A DNA stretch of 64,000 bases from Acetobacter ghanensis (GCF_001499675.1 NZ_LN609302.1:2017896-2081895); one strand, 5' to 3'. Shown: positions 25,700 through 37,558, numbered from the stretch's first letter. The notes: generated from the letters alone by a model not told the origin. Numbers and translations: made by a program.

Positions 25700-27652
25700 T
25701 CACCCACACAACGCAACAGTCAGCAACACCACAAGGCCTGCCAGCATGGTAAAGGCATAAATGGCGATGGAACCGGTCTGGAGTTTGACAGCCTGCAAGG
25801 CACCGTCCCGCGTGGCCCGCACAACGTCCAGCGGCAGACCTTCCACAACGCCTTCGTCCCCTTCCTTCCACAGCACACGCGCCAGAGCAGTATAGGGTTT
25901 TACGAAAATTGTGTTGTACAGCTCATCAAAATACCACTTGTTGAGCAGGAACCTATAAACCGGCCCAAAAGACCGCGCCAACGCGGCGGGAATATGCGGT
26001 GCGCTCACATACAGCACAAAAGCCAGTGCAATACCCGCAAGCCCGGCAAGGCTGGGCAACAGGGCGATTGCCGATGGCACATGCTCGAACGCCTCCATAA
26101 TGTGGTTGGTCGCACCATTAAAAATGGCACCGTTCCAGAACATGGCCTGATGAGCGCCAATATAAAACGGCGCCAGAAGCACACCGGCCAGCACAGCCCC
26201 TATGGAAAGCACCAAAAGCGGCACGGTCATAACTGCCGGGCTTTCATGCGCAGCATCGCGGGCACGAGCATCGTGCGGCTGACCATGAAAGACAAGAAAC
26301 AAAAGCCGCCAGCTATAAAACGCCGTCAGGAATGCTGTAATAGTGCCCATGGCCCATGCATAATGGCTGAACGAGGCATTGGACGCCCATAGCGCGTTGA
26401 GAATGGCATCCTTGGACCAGTATCCGGCAAAAGGAAAAACCCCCGCCAGCGCTAGACTACCCAACCACATAACCCCATAGGTCACGGGCAGTTTTTTCCA
26501 CAGACCGCCCATCCGAAACATGTTCTGCTCATCGTGCATCGCATGAATAACGGACCCTGCGGCCAAAAACAGAAGGGCTTTGAAAAACGCATGTGTCGTC
26601 AGGTGGAATACGGCGGCCTGATACGCCCCCACTCCTACAGCCGCAAACATGTAGCCTAGCTGCGAACAGGTGGAATAAGCGATGGTCCGCTTAATATCCG
26701 GCTGCACCATGCCGACAGTTGCCGCAAAAAAACAGGTGGTTGCGCCAATAAGAATAACAAAGATGCGCGTGCCCGGCGCAAACTCCAGCAATGGAGACAT
26801 CCGCGCCATAAGGAATACACCCGCTGTTACCATTGTTGCCGCATGAATAAGAGCAGATACCGGCGTTGGCCCTTCCATGGCATCGGGCAGCCATGTGTGC
26901 AGGAACAACTGAGCCGATTTGCCCATAGCCCCGACAAACAGTAGAAAACAGATAACTTCCAGCATACGGAAAGACACACCACAAACCGTGTAGGGCGTAT
27001 TCAGCACATCTGGCACGGCAGCAAAAATGGTGTCGTACTGCACAGAATGGAACAGCACGTAAATCAGACCAATGCCGACAAGAAAGAACAGGTCAGCCAC
27101 ACGGTTGACCACAAAGGCCTTGATGGCCGCAGCAGCTGCGGCCGGGCGGTCATACCAGTAGCCAATCAGCAGGTAACTGGCCAACCCCACACCCTCCCAG
27201 CCGAAGAAAAGCTGGATCAGATCATTGGAGGACACCAGCATGAGCATGGCGAAGGTGAAGAGCGAAAGGTAGGAGAAAAACCGGTAAGTCGGCATGCTCT
27301 CGTGGCTCATGTAACCAATGCTGTAGCAATGCACGAGCAGCGAAACGAGCAGCACCATTGCCGTCATGGTGACGGAGAGTGTGTCAAACCGCAGGGTCCA
27401 TGTTGCATCAAACCCACCGGCATGAACCCACTGCGCCAACGGCACGCTGGTATGTGGAAAACCAGCCAGCCACGCGCCATACAGCGCACCAACACTGCAC
27501 AAGGTCGCCACCGCCATGCAGGCAATGGTTATAACTTTGGCGAGCGTATCGCCCATAAACCGACCACCAAGCCCCGCAACAATGGCTCCCACCATGGGCG
27601 TAAGCACGGCAACGGAAAACAGGTTGAGTTCTGTTTGCATAACGCTGCTCAT
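25700..27652 (-). CDS. nuoL: NADH-quinone oxidoreductase subunit L
   Basis: This 650-residue distal antiporter-like subunit of complex I has about 16 membrane helices. The conserved glutamate lies in [20 protein letters not shown] (TM5), the lysine in [28 protein letters not shown] is the TM7 residue (shown in two parts: [15 protein letters not shown] and [19 protein letters not shown]), and the C-terminal part contains the KWYFDELY segment that precedes the lateral helix. It overlaps nuoK by four bases. The C-terminus is complete, so the missing nuoM is not explained by a fusion with nuoL. Confidence 0.95.
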   Translation of the reverse strand: MSSVMQTELNLFSVAVLTPMVGAIVAGLGGRFMGDTLAKVITIACMAVATLCSVGALYGAWLAGFPHTSVPLAQWVHAGGFDATWTLRFDTLSVTMTAMVLLVSLLVHCYSIGYMSHESMPTYRFFSYLSLFTFAMLMLVSSNDLIQLFFGWEGVGLASYLLIGYWYDRPAAAAAAIKAFVVNRVADLFFLVGIGLIYVLFHSVQYDTIFAAVPDVLNTPYTVCGVSFRMLEVICFLLFVGAMGKSAQLFLHTWLPDAMEGPTPVSALIHAATMVTAGVFLMARMSPLLEFAPGTRIFVILIGATTCFFAATVGMVQPDIKRTIAYSTCSQLGYMFAAVGVGAYQAAVFHLTTHAFFKALLFLAAGSVIHAMHDEQNMFRMGGLWKKLPVTYGVMWLGSLALAGVFPFAGYWSKDAILNALWASNASFSHYAWAMGTITAFLTAFYSWRLLFLVFHGQPHDARARDAAHESPAVMTVPLLVLSIGAVLAGVLLAPFYIGAHQAMFWNGAIFNGATNHIMEAFEHVPSAIALLPSLAGLAGIALAFVLYVSAPHIPAALARSFGPVYRFLLNKWYFDELYNTIFVKPYTALARVLWKEGDEGVVEGLPLDVVRATRDGALQAVKLQTGSIAIYAFTMLAGLVVLLTVALCG

Positions 27653-27972
27653 CCCTTCATCATCGTCACGTCTTCGACCTGGATGGAGCCGCGGTTACGG
27701 AAGTAAACCGTAACAATAGCCAGCCCAATGGCGGCTTCCGCTGCTGCAATGGTCAGCACAAACAACACCATGACCTGCCCCGACAGATCACCATGTGCGG
27801 CGGAAAACGCCACCAGATTAAGGTTGGCGGAAAGGAGGATCAGCTCCATGGACATGAGCAGAACAATAATGTTCTTGCGGTTCAGAAAGATACCGAACAC
27901 CCCCAGAACCAGAAGTGCGGCGCTGACAAACAGGTAAGGTCCAAGCCCCACAGACGCGATTGCCGTATTCAT
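27649..27972 (-). CDS. nuoK: NADH-quinone oxidoreductase subunit K
   Basis: This 107-residue membrane subunit with three helices is part of the proton channel region of complex I. The glutamates in [19 protein letters not shown] (TM2) and [12 protein letters not shown] (TM3) are conserved. It overlaps nuoJ and nuoL by four bases each, a strong sign of translational coupling. Confidence 0.95.
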   Translation of the reverse strand: MNTAIASVGLGPYLFVSAALLVLGVFGIFLNRKNIIVLLMSMELILLSANLNLVAFSAAHGDLSGQVMVLFVLTIAAAEAAIGLAIVTVYFRNRGSIQVEDVTMMKG

Positions 27973-28682
27973 GCGCCTTTCTCCTCAGTTTCCGTCTTTT
28001 CCGGTTCACCCGCACCATAGGAGCCGGGAACCGCAATTTCGTAATAGGAGCCTTTGGGGCGCAGGAAACCACCCTGCTCAAACACGTTTTCGCCAAGTGG
28101 CAGATTAACAAGCTCCAGCGTTTCTTCACGTGTGCGTGCATGCTGCCTGCCGATGTTCTGGCGGCGACCAGTTGGGGTGTCCCGCAGGGTCAGCACAATG
28201 GCCCCTATCATGGCGACCAGCAGCACCAGCCCGCAGGCCTGAAACAGCAGCACATAATGCGTGTAAATAACCGTGCCCAAAGCCGCAGTATTGGTCAGCC
28301 CCGGCGCCACAGCCAATGGCGCCACAACGCCAGCGGGCGCCATACGCCAGTTGCTGAAGGCCATAATTAGTTCAGCCAACAACACGCCACCAATACAGAC
28401 ACCTAACGGTGCATAACGCTGGAACCCTTCACGCAGGCGAGTGAAATCAATATCCAGCATCATCACCACGAAGAGGAAGAGAACCGCCACCGCCCCCACG
28501 TAAACAATGACCAGAAGCATGGCCAAAAACTCGGCACCAGCGACCAGAAACAGCCCCGCCGCGTTAAAGAAGCCAAGTATCAGGAACAAAACAGCATGAA
28601 CCGGGTTGCGTGCGCTAATGACCATAGCGGCCGACAGCAGCAAGACCGATGCAAAAACGTAAAAAACGAGCTGTGCCATCAT
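27969..28682 (-). CDS. nuoJ: NADH-quinone oxidoreductase subunit J
   Basis: This 237-residue membrane subunit of complex I has five predicted helices, including the conserved [17 protein letters not shown] segment (about 61-77, TM3, with its pi-bulge region). The C-terminal tail beyond residue 175 is hydrophilic and ends in a Glu/Lys-rich stretch ([10 protein letters not shown]), somewhat longer than the E. coli protein of 184 residues but normal for alphaproteobacteria. It lies 36 bases after nuoI and overlaps nuoK. Confidence 0.94.
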   Translation of the reverse strand: MMAQLVFYVFASVLLLSAAMVISARNPVHAVLFLILGFFNAAGLFLVAGAEFLAMLLVIVYVGAVAVLFLFVVMMLDIDFTRLREGFQRYAPLGVCIGGVLLAELIMAFSNWRMAPAGVVAPLAVAPGLTNTAALGTVIYTHYVLLFQACGLVLLVAMIGAIVLTLRDTPTGRRQNIGRQHARTREETLELVNLPLGENVFEQGGFLRPKGSYYEIAVPGSYGAGEPEKTETEEKGA

Positions 28683-28718
28683 TGACCAACCTCCTGCCCA
28701 AACGTGGCCTGCATCGGT

Positions 28719-29207
28719 TCAGCGATACGGCGCATCGAGTTCTAGCCTCCGTGCAAGCAGAGACTCCCAACGGTCCCCATTCGCCAGCAGCTTGTTCTTG
28801 TCGTACATGAGTTCTTCACGGGTTTCCGTGGCAAATTCGTAGTTGGGACCTTCAACAATTGCATCCACTGGGCAGGCTTCCTCACACAGGCCGCAGTAAA
28901 TGCACTTGGTCATGTCAATGTCGTAACGCGTGGTACGGCGGGAGCCATCATCACGCTCTTCGGCTTCAATGGTAATGGCCTCAGCCGGGCATGTGGCCTC
29001 ACACAGCTTGCAGGCAATGCAGCGCTCTTCCCCATTGGGGTAGCGCCGCAGAGCGTGCTCCCCCCTGAAGCGGGGAGACAGCGGACCTTTCTCATAGGGG
29101 TAGTTCAGTGTGACCTTGGGCTGAAACATCATACGGAAGGTGGAGACCATGCCCGCGGCCAGTTCCTTGAGCAGAAAAGACCGCAATGTGGTGCCAAGAG
29201 CGCTCAT
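28719..29207 (-). CDS. nuoI: NADH-quinone oxidoreductase subunit I
   Basis: This 162-residue peripheral subunit carries two [4Fe-4S] clusters (N6a, N6b) in the motifs [12 protein letters not shown] (about 60-71) and [12 protein letters not shown] (about 99-110), passing electrons towards NuoB. The ATG at 29207 overlaps the nuoH stop (ATGA); the longer open frame upstream lies inside nuoH and is not used. Confidence 0.96.
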   Translation of the reverse strand: MSALGTTLRSFLLKELAAGMVSTFRMMFQPKVTLNYPYEKGPLSPRFRGEHALRRYPNGEERCIACKLCEATCPAEAITIEAEERDDGSRRTTRYDIDMTKCIYCGLCEEACPVDAIVEGPNYEFATETREELMYDKNKLLANGDRWESLLARRLELDAPYR

Positions 29208-30235
29208 GAATTTACCCCTCCCATGTGAGGCAGCAGACCTGTTGCCATAAGGAACCCGGCCGTGCCGATCATCCACAGCAGAGAGAAAGGCAGGAACACC
29301 TTCCACCCCAGCCGCATAAGCTGATCGTAGCGATAGCGCGGGAACGTGGCGCGCACCCAGATAAAGACAAACAGGCAGAACAGGATTTTAAAAATCAGCC
29401 AGAGCGGGCCGGGTATCCATGTCAGCGGCGCAATACCCAGAGGGGGCAGCCAGCCACCAAGGAACAGAATGCTGACCATGGAGGACATGAGGATCATGTT
29501 CGCGTATTCGCCCAGAAAGAACAGGCCGAAAGCGAGCGAGGAATATTCCACAAAAAAGCCCGCAACCAGTTCACTCTCCCCTTCGGGCAGATCAAACGGT
29601 GCACGGTTGGTTTCTGCCAGAGCGGAAATGAAGAAGACGATAAACATCGGGAACATGGGCAGGCAGAACCAGACATGCCGCTGCGCCAGCACAATATCGT
29701 TCAGGTTCAGGCTACCAACCGCCAGCAGGACGGACACAATGACAAGCCCGATGGAGACTTCGTAAGAAACCATCTGTGCCGCAGAGCGCAAACCGCCCAG
29801 AAAGGCGTAGCGGGAATTGGAGGCCCACCCGGCAATAAGCATTCCGTAAACCCCAAGAGAGGAAATGGCGAGCAGATACAGAATACCAACATTAATATTG
29901 GCAACTGCCAGACCATTCCCCGTGGGAATAACTGCCCATGCCGCCATGGCGAGCGAAAAGGTCAGAAATGGTGCAAACAGAAACAGTGCCCTGTTGGCTC
30001 CCGCTGGAATGACCGTTTCCTTCACAATCATCTTGATTGCATCAGCAAAAGCCTGCAACAGACCGAATGGCCCATTAACGTTTGGTCCACGCCGCCGCTG
30101 CATTGCGGCCATAACCTTGCGCTCCATAAGCGTAAGGTAGGCAACACCAATCAGCAGTGGCACCAGGACCGCCAGAGTTTCCAGCAGCATAAGCAGGATC
30201 TGGCCCACCAGGGTTTGGTAGAAAAAATGTGCCAT
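29204..30235 (-). CDS. nuoH: NADH-quinone oxidoreductase subunit H
   Basis: This 343-residue membrane subunit of complex I forms much of the quinone-binding pocket at the junction of the arms. It has eight predicted helices and typical segments: [38 protein letters not shown] (with acidic loop residues) and [18 protein letters not shown] choose ATG 30235, five bases after the nuoG stop codon; a longer frame runs back into nuoG. Confidence 0.96.
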   Translation of the reverse strand: MAHFFYQTLVGQILLMLLETLAVLVPLLIGVAYLTLMERKVMAAMQRRRGPNVNGPFGLLQAFADAIKMIVKETVIPAGANRALFLFAPFLTFSLAMAAWAVIPTGNGLAVANINVGILYLLAISSLGVYGMLIAGWASNSRYAFLGGLRSAAQMVSYEVSIGLVIVSVLLAVGSLNLNDIVLAQRHVWFCLPMFPMFIVFFISALAETNRAPFDLPEGESELVAGFFVEYSSLAFGLFFLGEYANMILMSSMVSILFLGGWLPPLGIAPLTWIPGPLWLIFKILFCLFVFIWVRATFPRYRYDQLMRLGWKVFLPFSLLWMIGTAGFLMATGLLPHMGGVNS

Positions 30236-30240
30236 TGCCC

Positions 30241-32322
30241 TTACTCCGCCGCTACCGCAGGCACCGTGCCATAAACTTTTGAACATTCAGCCATGGTCAG
30301 GCTGGCACGGCTTATGACATTGGTCTGGTAATAATTCTGAATAACCGGCTGCAACGGTGTTGCCATAAGCTCACCATCACGCGCACCGGCACGCTCAGCC
30401 GGGACACCTTCTGCCCCGGCCAGACGTGGCGCACTCTTGCCTGCTACGGCAAAAACCGGGTTAACCTGCGCCATATGCGCCCTGAGTTGCTCCAGCGAGT
30501 CATACGGCAGTGTATGCCCAACCACTTCGGAAAAAGCCCGAATAATCCGCCAATCTTCCCGTGCCTCACCCGGCGCAAATACGGCACGAAAAGCACGTTG
30601 CACACGCCCTGCCGTATTCACATACGTTCCGGGTTTTTCGGTATAGGCTGCTCCGGGTAAAATAATATCGGCCCGTTTTGCCGCCGCATCACCATGATGC
30701 CCCTGATAAACAACAAATGTTTCTGGCGGAATACGGTCCAACTGTACGTCATCCGCCCCCAGCAACCACAGAATTTCTACACTCCCGCGAAGCATACTGG
30801 CAGCATCGCACCCGTGCGCACCGGGCAAAAAGCCAAGGTCCAGCGCACCAACGCGCGACGCCGCCGTGTGCAGAATGTTCAAACCATTCCATTCCGGCGT
30901 GAGCGCTCCACAGGCATGAGCCAGCTCCCGGCAGGCTGCGTAAATTGCAGGGGCGTCCCTACGCGTCAGAGCGGCATGACCTAGGATGATCATGGGTTTC
31001 TGAGCATCTTTGAGAACGTCTGCAAAAGCGCTCTTCCCGCTCAGAATATCGGCCAGAGTATCTGGCCCGGCCCCCAACATACTGACGTCATACGTCATAT
31101 CTGCCGTCGGCACGCCAATCATACCTATGGGAAAACCACCCCGACCGGCCTCTACAAATCGTTTGCGAATACGCGCATTCAGCACAGGTGCTTCGTGCCG
31201 GGGCATGGTGCCAACAAGCAGCAATGCATCCGCCTGATCAATCCCGCTGACATCGCTGTTAAACAGGTAGCCGGAGCGTGTCTCTGTGTCATACCACGCT
31301 CCATCCTGACGACAATCCAGATTAGGAGACCCCAAACTTTGCAAAAGGTCTTTCAATGCACAGAGGCTTTCTGCATCACACAGATCACCTGCAATCGCAC
31401 CTATTTTATCGCCTGACACACCATCAAACCGCCTAGCGAGTGCAATCAGCGCATCTTTCCATGATACAGCGGAAATTTTTCCATGCACCCGAACCCATGG
31501 GCGGTCCAGACGCCTGCGCTTGAGACCATCAACTGAAAAACGACCTTTATCAGACAGCCATTCTTCATTAACCTCATCATTCACACGCGGAACAATCCGC
31601 ATGACCTCGCCACCACGCGCCTGCACCTGAATATTGGTGCCCAGAGCATCCATAACATCAATACTATCGGTTTTCTTGTATTCCCATGACCGGGCATGAA
31701 AAGCCGATGGTTTGGCTGTTAAGGCACCAACAGGGCAAACATCTATCAGATTCCCCGAGAGTTCAGATGTCAGTGCTTTTTCTACATACGTCGTAATTTC
31801 GGCATTTTCACCACGGGAGACCATGCCCAACTCCGGCGTGCCCGCTACCTCCGTGCTAAAGCGCACACACCGTGTGCACTGGATGCAACGCGTCATAACG
31901 GTTTTGACCAGTGGCCCCAGATCCTTGTCCGTTACCGCCCGCTTGTCTTCCTTATAACGCGAGATACCGGAACCATAACCATAGGCCTGATCCTGAAGGT
32001 CACACTCCCCACCCTGATCGCAGATCGGACAGTCCAGTGGGTGATTGATCAGCAGAAATTCCATAACCGCCCGGCGGGCACGACGCACCACCTCGGTATC
32101 GGTAAAAATCTGCATCCCATCGGAAACAGGAAACCCACACGATGCCACTGGTTTGGGCGCACGCGCCACTTCCACCAGACACATGCGGCAGTTCCCCGCG
32201 ACTGACAGACGTTCATGGTAACAAAAGCGCGGAATTTCTTTACCTGCGGCCTCACAGGCCTGCAACGCGCTGGAACCGGGAGGAACGTCTACCGGTGTGC
32301 CATCAACGATTACCCTGACCAT
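30241..32322 (-). CDS. nuoG: NADH-quinone oxidoreductase subunit G
   Basis: This 693-residue iron-sulfur subunit of the NADH-oxidising arm has an N-terminal 2Fe-2S ferredoxin domain with [19 protein letters not shown], the HxxxC cluster site [19 protein letters not shown] and a 4Fe-4S site [12 protein letters not shown] molybdopterin-oxidoreductase-like domain (about 215-620) lacks a known cofactor role. It lies between nuoF (5-base gap) and nuoH. The length fits the alphaproteobacterial/mitochondrial 75-kDa type rather than the longer E. coli form. Confidence 0.96.
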   Translation of the reverse strand: MVRVIVDGTPVDVPPGSSALQACEAAGKEIPRFCYHERLSVAGNCRMCLVEVARAPKPVASCGFPVSDGMQIFTDTEVVRRARRAVMEFLLINHPLDCPICDQGGECDLQDQAYGYGSGISRYKEDKRAVTDKDLGPLVKTVMTRCIQCTRCVRFSTEVAGTPELGMVSRGENAEITTYVEKALTSELSGNLIDVCPVGALTAKPSAFHARSWEYKKTDSIDVMDALGTNIQVQARGGEVMRIVPRVNDEVNEEWLSDKGRFSVDGLKRRRLDRPWVRVHGKISAVSWKDALIALARRFDGVSGDKIGAIAGDLCDAESLCALKDLLQSLGSPNLDCRQDGAWYDTETRSGYLFNSDVSGIDQADALLLVGTMPRHEAPVLNARIRKRFVEAGRGGFPIGMIGVPTADMTYDVSMLGAGPDTLADILSGKSAFADVLKDAQKPMIILGHAALTRRDAPAIYAACRELAHACGALTPEWNGLNILHTAASRVGALDLGFLPGAHGCDAASMLRGSVEILWLLGADDVQLDRIPPETFVVYQGHHGDAAAKRADIILPGAAYTEKPGTYVNTAGRVQRAFRAVFAPGEAREDWRIIRAFSEVVGHTLPYDSLEQLRAHMAQVNPVFAVAGKSAPRLAGAEGVPAERAGARDGELMATPLQPVIQNYYQTNVISRASLTMAECSKVYGTVPAVAAE

Positions 32323-32327
32323 TGCCG

Positions 32328-33656
32328 TTACTCCACTGCTGCCGGAACGCCACCGGCGGGAACCTGCACCAGCCCAGTACCGCCATGCGCCGCCTTGTAC
32401 TGGCGGATACGCTCTTCCATTTCAGGACGAAAATGCCGGATAAGGCCCTGAATGGGCCATGCTGCGGCGTCTCCCAGCGCGCAGATTGTATGCCCCTCAA
32501 CCTGCCGCGTAACCTGTTCCAGCATATCAATTTCATCAATCTCCGCCCGTCCTTCGACCATGCGGTTCATAATGCGCATCATCCAGCCGGTTCCTTCCCG
32601 GCATGGCGTGCACTGGCCACAACTTTCATGTTTGAAAAATTTAGAGAACCTTGCGATAGCTTTTATAATATCTGTTGACCTGTCCATCACAATCATACAG
32701 GCCGTGCCCAAACCTGACCGTTCTGCGCGCAGACTGTCATAGTCCATCAAAACCGTTTCACAGACGGATTTTGGTAAAAGAGGCACGGAACAGCCACCGG
32801 GAATGACCGCCAGCAGATTATCCCACCCACCACGCACGCCACCGCCATGTTTTTCTATGATCTCTTTAAGCGGCACACCCAGCTCTTCTTCAAACACACA
32901 GGGTGTGTTGACGTGGCCGGAAATAGCCATAAGTTTGGACCCGGCATTATTGGGCCGGCCAAGCCCCGCAAACCATGCGGCTCCCAGCCGCATAATGGTT
33001 GACGTAACGGCAATACTTTCCACATTGTTTACGGTTGTCGGGCACCCATAAAGCCCTACTCCGGCAGGGAACGGCGGCTTCATACGGGGTTGGCCTTTTT
33101 TACCTTCCAGGCTTTCCAGCAAGGCCGTTTCTTCACCGCAGATATAGGCACCCGCACCACGGTGGATACGGAAATCAAAATCCCAACCGCTGCCTGCTGC
33201 ATTTTTTCCTAAAAGGCCAGCTGCATAGGCTTCATCAATCGCCGCCTGCAAACGTTCAGCTTCGCGGCAGAACTCCCCACGGATGTAAATGTAGGACGTG
33301 TGCGCTCCCATCGCAAAAGATGCGATCATGGCGCTTTCTATCAGCTTATGTGGCTCATGCCGCATAACTTCCCGGTCCTTGCAGGTACCGGGTTCGGATT
33401 CATCCCCATTGATGACCAGATAATGCGGCCGTCCATCGGACTGCTTGGGCATGAAGGACCACTTCAGCCCGGTGGGGAAACCCGCCCCACCGCGCCCACG
33501 CAAGCCAGATGCCTTCATTTCCGCAACAATGGCATCCCGGCCCTTGGCAATAATCTCTGCCGTATTGCTCCAATCACCCCGCTTGCGAGCCGCTTCCAGC
33601 CGCCAGTCATCCTGCCCATACAGATTGGTGAAGATCCGGTCCTTGTCAGCCAGCAT
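32328..33656 (-). CDS. nuoF: NADH-quinone oxidoreductase subunit F
   Basis: This 442-residue flavoprotein binds NADH and FMN and holds the N3 [4Fe-4S] cluster. Motifs are the NADH-binding [16 protein letters not shown] (about 52-67), the FMN-binding [15 protein letters not shown] (about 171-185) and the cluster site [12 protein letters not shown] with a distant Cys in [10 protein letters not shown]. It follows nuoE by 11 bases and precedes nuoG by 5. Confidence 0.97.
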   Translation of the reverse strand: MLADKDRIFTNLYGQDDWRLEAARKRGDWSNTAEIIAKGRDAIVAEMKASGLRGRGGAGFPTGLKWSFMPKQSDGRPHYLVINGDESEPGTCKDREVMRHEPHKLIESAMIASFAMGAHTSYIYIRGEFCREAERLQAAIDEAYAAGLLGKNAAGSGWDFDFRIHRGAGAYICGEETALLESLEGKKGQPRMKPPFPAGVGLYGCPTTVNNVESIAVTSTIMRLGAAWFAGLGRPNNAGSKLMAISGHVNTPCVFEEELGVPLKEIIEKHGGGVRGGWDNLLAVIPGGCSVPLLPKSVCETVLMDYDSLRAERSGLGTACMIVMDRSTDIIKAIARFSKFFKHESCGQCTPCREGTGWMMRIMNRMVEGRAEIDEIDMLEQVTRQVEGHTICALGDAAAWPIQGLIRHFRPEMEERIRQYKAAHGGTGLVQVPAGGVPAAVE

Positions 33657-33667
33657 GGCCGTCTCTC

Positions 33668-34303
33668 CTATTCCTTGTCCGCCGTGGAAGATGCCAGCAG
33701 CGTCTTACGGCCACCCTCAGGCGCAGAAACACTGCGGTTAATGGTTGGTCCCGGTGCCGGACGCCGTCCTGCCCGCAACGCCTCTATGACCGCAGCCGTG
33801 CGCTCGGCGTTCATATCTTCGTAAAAATCATCATCAACCTGAAGGATGGGAGCATTGGCGCACGCCCCAAGGCACTCCACCTCCGTCAGAGTAAAAAGCC
33901 CATCGGCGCTGGTTTCGCCAAAATGCTGAATCCCGGTCGCTTTCTGGCAGGCATCCACCACATCATCAGAACCGCGCAGCCAGCATGGCGTGGTCGTGCA
34001 AACCTGCAAATGGTAACGCCCGATGGGCCGCGTGTTGAACATGGTGTAAAAAGACGCCACCTCGTACACCCGGATAGGCGCCATACCCAGCCGCTGGGCA
34101 ATAACATCCATGGCAACTACGGGCACCCACGCACTCCCGGTCAGGCGTCCCATCTGCCGCTGCGCAATGTACAACAGAGGCATAACAGCACTTGCCTTGC
34201 GTTCCTCAGGATATTTGCTGAGAACGCCCGTAATTTCCGCTTCTGATGCAGAATCGAATACAAAGCTGTCCGGCTGTTCAGCCGGTGTCCAGGCTGCGTT
34301 CAT
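33668..34303 (-). CDS. nuoE: NADH-quinone oxidoreductase subunit E
   Basis: This 211-residue thioredoxin-like subunit has the N1a [2Fe-2S] cluster. Four ligands are visible: [10 protein letters not shown] (about 102-111) and [11 protein letters not shown] (about 142-152). A helical N-terminal domain and a short variable C-terminal tail flank the core. It overlaps nuoD by four bases. Confidence 0.96.
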   Translation of the reverse strand: MNAAWTPAEQPDSFVFDSASEAEITGVLSKYPEERKASAVMPLLYIAQRQMGRLTGSAWVPVVAMDVIAQRLGMAPIRVYEVASFYTMFNTRPIGRYHLQVCTTTPCWLRGSDDVVDACQKATGIQHFGETSADGLFTLTEVECLGACANAPILQVDDDFYEDMNAERTAAVIEALRAGRRPAPGPTINRSVSAPEGGRKTLLASSTADKE

Positions 34304-35583
34304 CGATCAACTTCCCCAAACACAAGATCAAGCGAGCCAATAATGGCCACCATGTCAGCCAACATGCCGCGGCGTGAGAGTTCATCTATGGCCTGTAGAT
34401 GCGCAAAGCCCGTCGGACGGATCTTGCAGCGATATGGCCTGTTGCTGCCATCTGCCACCAGATAAACGCCAAATTCACCCTTGGGGCTTTCTACCGCCGT
34501 ATAGGTCGAGCCCGCAGGCACATGGTACCCTTCGCTAAACAGCTTGAAATGGTGAATCAGTGCTTCCATAGAGCGCTTCATTTCCGCCCTCGGGGGCGGA
34601 CTGAACTTGGGGTCCTGTACCTTGACGTCTCCGGGCTGCATCTGGCTCAGGCATTGCTCAATAATCCTGACGCTCTCACGCATTTCTGCAACACGCACGA
34701 GATAACGGTCATAGGAATCACCCTGCCGGGCAACAGGCACATTGAACTCAACCTTGTGGTAATTGTCGTAAGGCTGGTTACGGCGCAAATCCCACGGCAC
34801 CCCAGATGCCCGCAAGCAGGGGCCACTAAACCCCCATGCCAATGCCTGCTCGGTTGTAAAAACACCAATACCAACAGTGCGCTGTTTCCAAATCCTGTTT
34901 TCCGTCAACAAGCCTTCCAGCTCGTCAATCCATGAAGGAAATTCCTTGGCCCATGCGCCAATGCGGTCTTCCAGACTTGTCGGAATATCGCGCGCGACAC
35001 CGCCGGGCCGAAAATAATTGGCGTGGAACCGGGCACCCGATGCTGCTTCATAAAACTCCAGAAGCTTCTCGCGCTCTTCATATCCCCATAGGGCTGGTGT
35101 AACCGCCCCACAATCCAGACCCATGGCAGTCAGATTAAGAATATGGTTTAGAATACGGGTAATTTCCGCAAACATAACGCGCAGCCACTTGGCGCGTTCG
35201 GGAATATCAACCCCCAGTAGCTTTTCCGTTGCCAGAGCAAAAGCCTGCTCCTCACACATGGGAGAGACATAATCCAGACGGTCAAAATAAGGCAGCGCTT
35301 TCTGATACGTCTTATATTCTATAAGCTTTTCCGTACCGCGGTGCAAAAGACCGATATGGGGCACCGCACGCGCAACAAGCTCCCCCTCCATTTCTAGCAC
35401 CAGTCGCAACACACCATGCGCGGAAGGATGCTGCGGGCCAAAATTAAGGGCATGGGAGTCAATTTCCACAACCTTATTTTCAACTTCCAAAGCTTTCTCT
35501 TCTGGCAAGAGACTTTGGGGAATATCGTCTCGCAGGACAGTTTGCGCAAAAGCGAGAGATTCCGTATTTTTTTGCTCTGTCAT
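34300..35583 (-). CDS. nuoD: NADH-quinone oxidoreductase subunit D
   Basis: This 427-residue 49-kDa subunit, related to the large subunit of NiFe hydrogenase, lines the quinone chamber. Characteristic parts are [20 protein letters not shown] (about 47-66), [14 protein letters not shown] (about 77-90), DRLDYVSPM and the C-terminal [12 protein letters not shown] ending. It begins with a hydrophilic extension of about 40 residues. The start overlaps the nuoC stop by one base. Confidence 0.96.
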   Translation of the reverse strand: MTEQKNTESLAFAQTVLRDDIPQSLLPEEKALEVENKVVEIDSHALNFGPQHPSAHGVLRLVLEMEGELVARAVPHIGLLHRGTEKLIEYKTYQKALPYFDRLDYVSPMCEEQAFALATEKLLGVDIPERAKWLRVMFAEITRILNHILNLTAMGLDCGAVTPALWGYEEREKLLEFYEAASGARFHANYFRPGGVARDIPTSLEDRIGAWAKEFPSWIDELEGLLTENRIWKQRTVGIGVFTTEQALAWGFSGPCLRASGVPWDLRRNQPYDNYHKVEFNVPVARQGDSYDRYLVRVAEMRESVRIIEQCLSQMQPGDVKVQDPKFSPPPRAEMKRSMEALIHHFKLFSEGYHVPAGSTYTAVESPKGEFGVYLVADGSNRPYRCKIRPTGFAHLQAIDELSRRGMLADMVAIIGSLDLVFGEVDR

Positions 35584-36242
35584 CAGCCGGACCTCTTCAT
35601 ACCTTGCCGCACTTCATGGGCTTTCTCATCCCCCGGTAGGGTCAGCATCCCCTCCCAAGGAGAAACAAAGTCGAAATCCCGGAAATCCTGTGTCAAAGAA
35701 ACAGGTTCTTTCACGACCTGTCGGCGTTCGACGTCGTACCGAACTTCCTCATACCCTGTGAGCGGAAAGTCCTTGCGCAGGGGATGTCCTTCAAACCCAT
35801 TATCGGTCAGAATTCTGCGCAAATCCGGCTGGCCAGAAAAGAGCACGCCGAACAGGTCGTAACATTCGCGCTCCCACCACGTTGCACATGGCCAAAGATG
35901 GTGCACAGAAGGCACGGTGCTATATTCATCCGTGCAAACCACAACACGGATACGACGGTTATACGTGACGGATAACAGGTTATAGACAACCTCGAACCGC
36001 TCTGGACGGGCAGGAAAATCCACACCACACAAATCCATCAACTGTTCAAACCTGTAACGCGGATCATCGCGCAAAAGGGTCAGAAACGGCAGCAGATGCT
36101 CCCGCGTTGTACGCACGACCAACTCCCCCTTTTCCACCGCCGCATAGGATACATGCGGCTGGGATGAAAGGAATGTGAACGCCAGAGAGCACAACTGCCC
36201 TTCCAGCCGGGCCTGCCTTGGGTTGGGAGAAAGATCAGCCAC
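35583..36242 (-). CDS. nuoC: NADH-quinone oxidoreductase subunit C
   Basis: This 219-residue 30-kDa subunit of the quinone-module has the family signature [20 protein letters not shown] (about 126-145) and the [10 protein letters not shown] tail. NuoC and NuoD are separate genes here, unlike the fused NuoCD of E. coli. Its start overlaps the nuoB end by eight bases. Confidence 0.95.
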   Translation of the reverse strand: MADLSPNPRQARLEGQLCSLAFTFLSSQPHVSYAAVEKGELVVRTTREHLLPFLTLLRDDPRYRFEQLMDLCGVDFPARPERFEVVYNLLSVTYNRRIRVVVCTDEYSTVPSVHHLWPCATWWERECYDLFGVLFSGQPDLRRILTDNGFEGHPLRKDFPLTGYEEVRYDVERRQVVKEPVSLTQDFRDFDFVSPWEGMLTLPGDEKAHEVRQGMKRSG

Positions 36243-36798
36243 GGAGAATGGTCCCTGTCCGACGAATTTTTTTCTGGAGCAGCATAATGCCGTAAATCAG
36301 CGCCTCGGCGGTGGGTGGGCAGCCGGGCACATACACGTCCACTGGCACAATCCGGTCACACCCACGCACGACCGAGTAGGAATAATGGTAATAACCACCC
36401 CCGTTGGCGCACGAACCCATAGAAATAACCCAGCGCGGCTCCGCCATCTGCTCGTACAGACGCCGCAGCACTGGGGCCATCTTGTTGGTCAGCGTGCCAG
36501 CAACAATCATCACATCAGACTGCCGGGGCGATCCGCGGGGAATAATACCCATACGGTCCAGATCATACCGCGGCATATAGGCATGGATCATTTCCACCGC
36601 ACAGCATGCCAGGCCGAAGGACATCGGCCACAAGCTCCCCGTCCTCCCCCAGTTGACCAGTTTATCCAAGCTGGCAACCACAAACCCTTTTTCCGCCAGA
36701 ACACCCGTAATACCGCGCACCACGGCATCCTGCTCCGGCCCGGGGGGCAGAGCCTCCCTATTCCACATAATGGCGTTATCGTCGTGATGTGTGGTCAT
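36235..36798 (-). CDS. nuoB: NADH-quinone oxidoreductase subunit B
   Basis: This 187-residue subunit holds the terminal N2 [4Fe-4S] cluster that reduces quinone. The adjacent ligands are in [12 protein letters not shown] (about 61-72), with further cysteines in [12 protein letters not shown] and [13 protein letters not shown]. It lies 12 bases after nuoA and overlaps nuoC. Confidence 0.96.
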   Translation of the reverse strand: MTTHHDDNAIMWNREALPPGPEQDAVVRGITGVLAEKGFVVASLDKLVNWGRTGSLWPMSFGLACCAVEMIHAYMPRYDLDRMGIIPRGSPRQSDVMIVAGTLTNKMAPVLRRLYEQMAEPRWVISMGSCANGGGYYHYSYSVVRGCDRIVPVDVYVPGCPPTAEALIYGIMLLQKKIRRTGTILRG

Positions 36799-36810
36799 GC
36801 TGGCGCTCCC

Positions 36811-37176
36811 TCAATCCCAATCCAGCGCGCCTTTGCGCCATTCATACAAAAAGCCTATCCCCAGCACGGCCAGAAATCCCAGCATGGACAAAAAGCCGAA
36901 TAGCCCGATCCGTCCAAGGCTGATGGCCCACGGGAACAGAAAGGCGACTTCCAGATCGAAAATAATGAAAAGAATGGCGACCAGATAAAAACGCACGTCA
37001 AAACGACGCCGCGCATCATCAAAAGGGCCAAACCCGCATTCATATGCTGTAAGTTTTTCAGGATAAGGTTTCTGGTGTCCGCTTAGCAGAGCCATGCCAA
37101 GCATGGCCGCGGCAATAACAACCGAGACACAACCAAAAATCAGGACCGGGGCGTAATCGCCTAGAACAGACTGCAT
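36811..37176 (-). CDS. nuoA: NADH-quinone oxidoreductase subunit A
   Basis: First gene of the complex I operon, a 121-residue membrane subunit with three helices and the conserved YECGFGPFDDARRRFDVRFY loop (about 44-63) that contacts the quinone site. The ATG at 37176 has an AGGAA site seven bases upstream; an in-frame GTG at 37191 is the alternative. The operon runs left through nuoN to birA, coaX and rnj with gaps below 65 bases. Confidence 0.94.
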   Translation of the reverse strand: MQSVLGDYAPVLIFGCVSVVIAAAMLGMALLSGHQKPYPEKLTAYECGFGPFDDARRRFDVRFYLVAILFIIFDLEVAFLFPWAISLGRIGLFGFLSMLGFLAVLGIGFLYEWRKGALDWD

Positions 37177-37326
37177 GGAAAGTTCCTGCACGCATGAAAA
37201 GCTGCAAACAGCTCATTTGATGCAGTCACCCTAGACCCGCAACATACGGACGGCCATGCACGAACGCGTTGGGTCGTAGCCACTTTGTTGTGAGTAACGA
37301 ATTTTTATCTGGGAAATAACGGTTAG

Positions 37327-37390
37327 CCTGCCTTGGGCAGGAAACCATTAACAGCAGGATTATAAATCCTGCCCTCAACATAAAATGTTG
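37327..37390. repeat. Three tandem perfect hairpins between tRNA-Val and nuoA
   Basis: CCTGCC/GGCAGG (37327-37332 with 37336-37341), GCAGGATT/AATCCTGC (37354-37361 with 37365-37372) and CAACAT/ATGTTG (37376-37381 with 37385-37390) are three short-loop perfect inverted repeats within 64 bases. They lie directly after the tRNA and upstream of nuoA on the minus strand. They could end tRNA transcription, define the tRNA 3' processing region or form part of the nuo leader. No long T tract follows any of them. Confidence 0.6.
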
Positions 37391-37394
37391 GGAA

Positions 37395-37469
37395 TGGTGG
37401 GCGATGACGGGATCGAACCGCCGACCCTCTCGGTGTAAACGAGATGCTCTACCGCTAAGCTAATCGCCC
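37395..37469 (-). tRNA. tRNA-Val (anticodon UAC)
   Basis: On the minus strand a full cloverleaf is visible: acceptor GGGCGAT/ATCGCCC, D arm with AGCGGTAGAGC, anticodon stem TCTCG/CGAGA around TTTACAC (anticodon TAC), T arm GGCGG-TTCGATC-CCGTC, and an encoded CCA end at 37395-37397. It reads GUA and probably other valine codons. Confidence 0.95.
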
Positions 37470-37492
37470 GCGCCCTATGTGTCACAAAACAA

Positions 37493-37534
37493 AACGGCCG
37501 GCAACCCCTTTTTTCAAAGAAATTGCCGGCCGTT
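37493..37534 (-). terminator. Terminator after hupB
   Basis: AACGGCCGGCAA (37493-37504) and TTGCCGGCCGTT (37523-37534) form a perfect 12-base stem. On the minus strand it is followed by TTGTTTTG, 24 bases downstream of the hupB stop. Confidence 0.85.
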
Positions 37535-37558
37535 CTGAAAAAAATCTGAAAGCGGGGA

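Noticed and set aside
37395..37469. tRNA-Val as an integration site of a mobile element
   Set aside because: Both flanks are housekeeping genes; no integrase or direct repeat of the tRNA end is visible.
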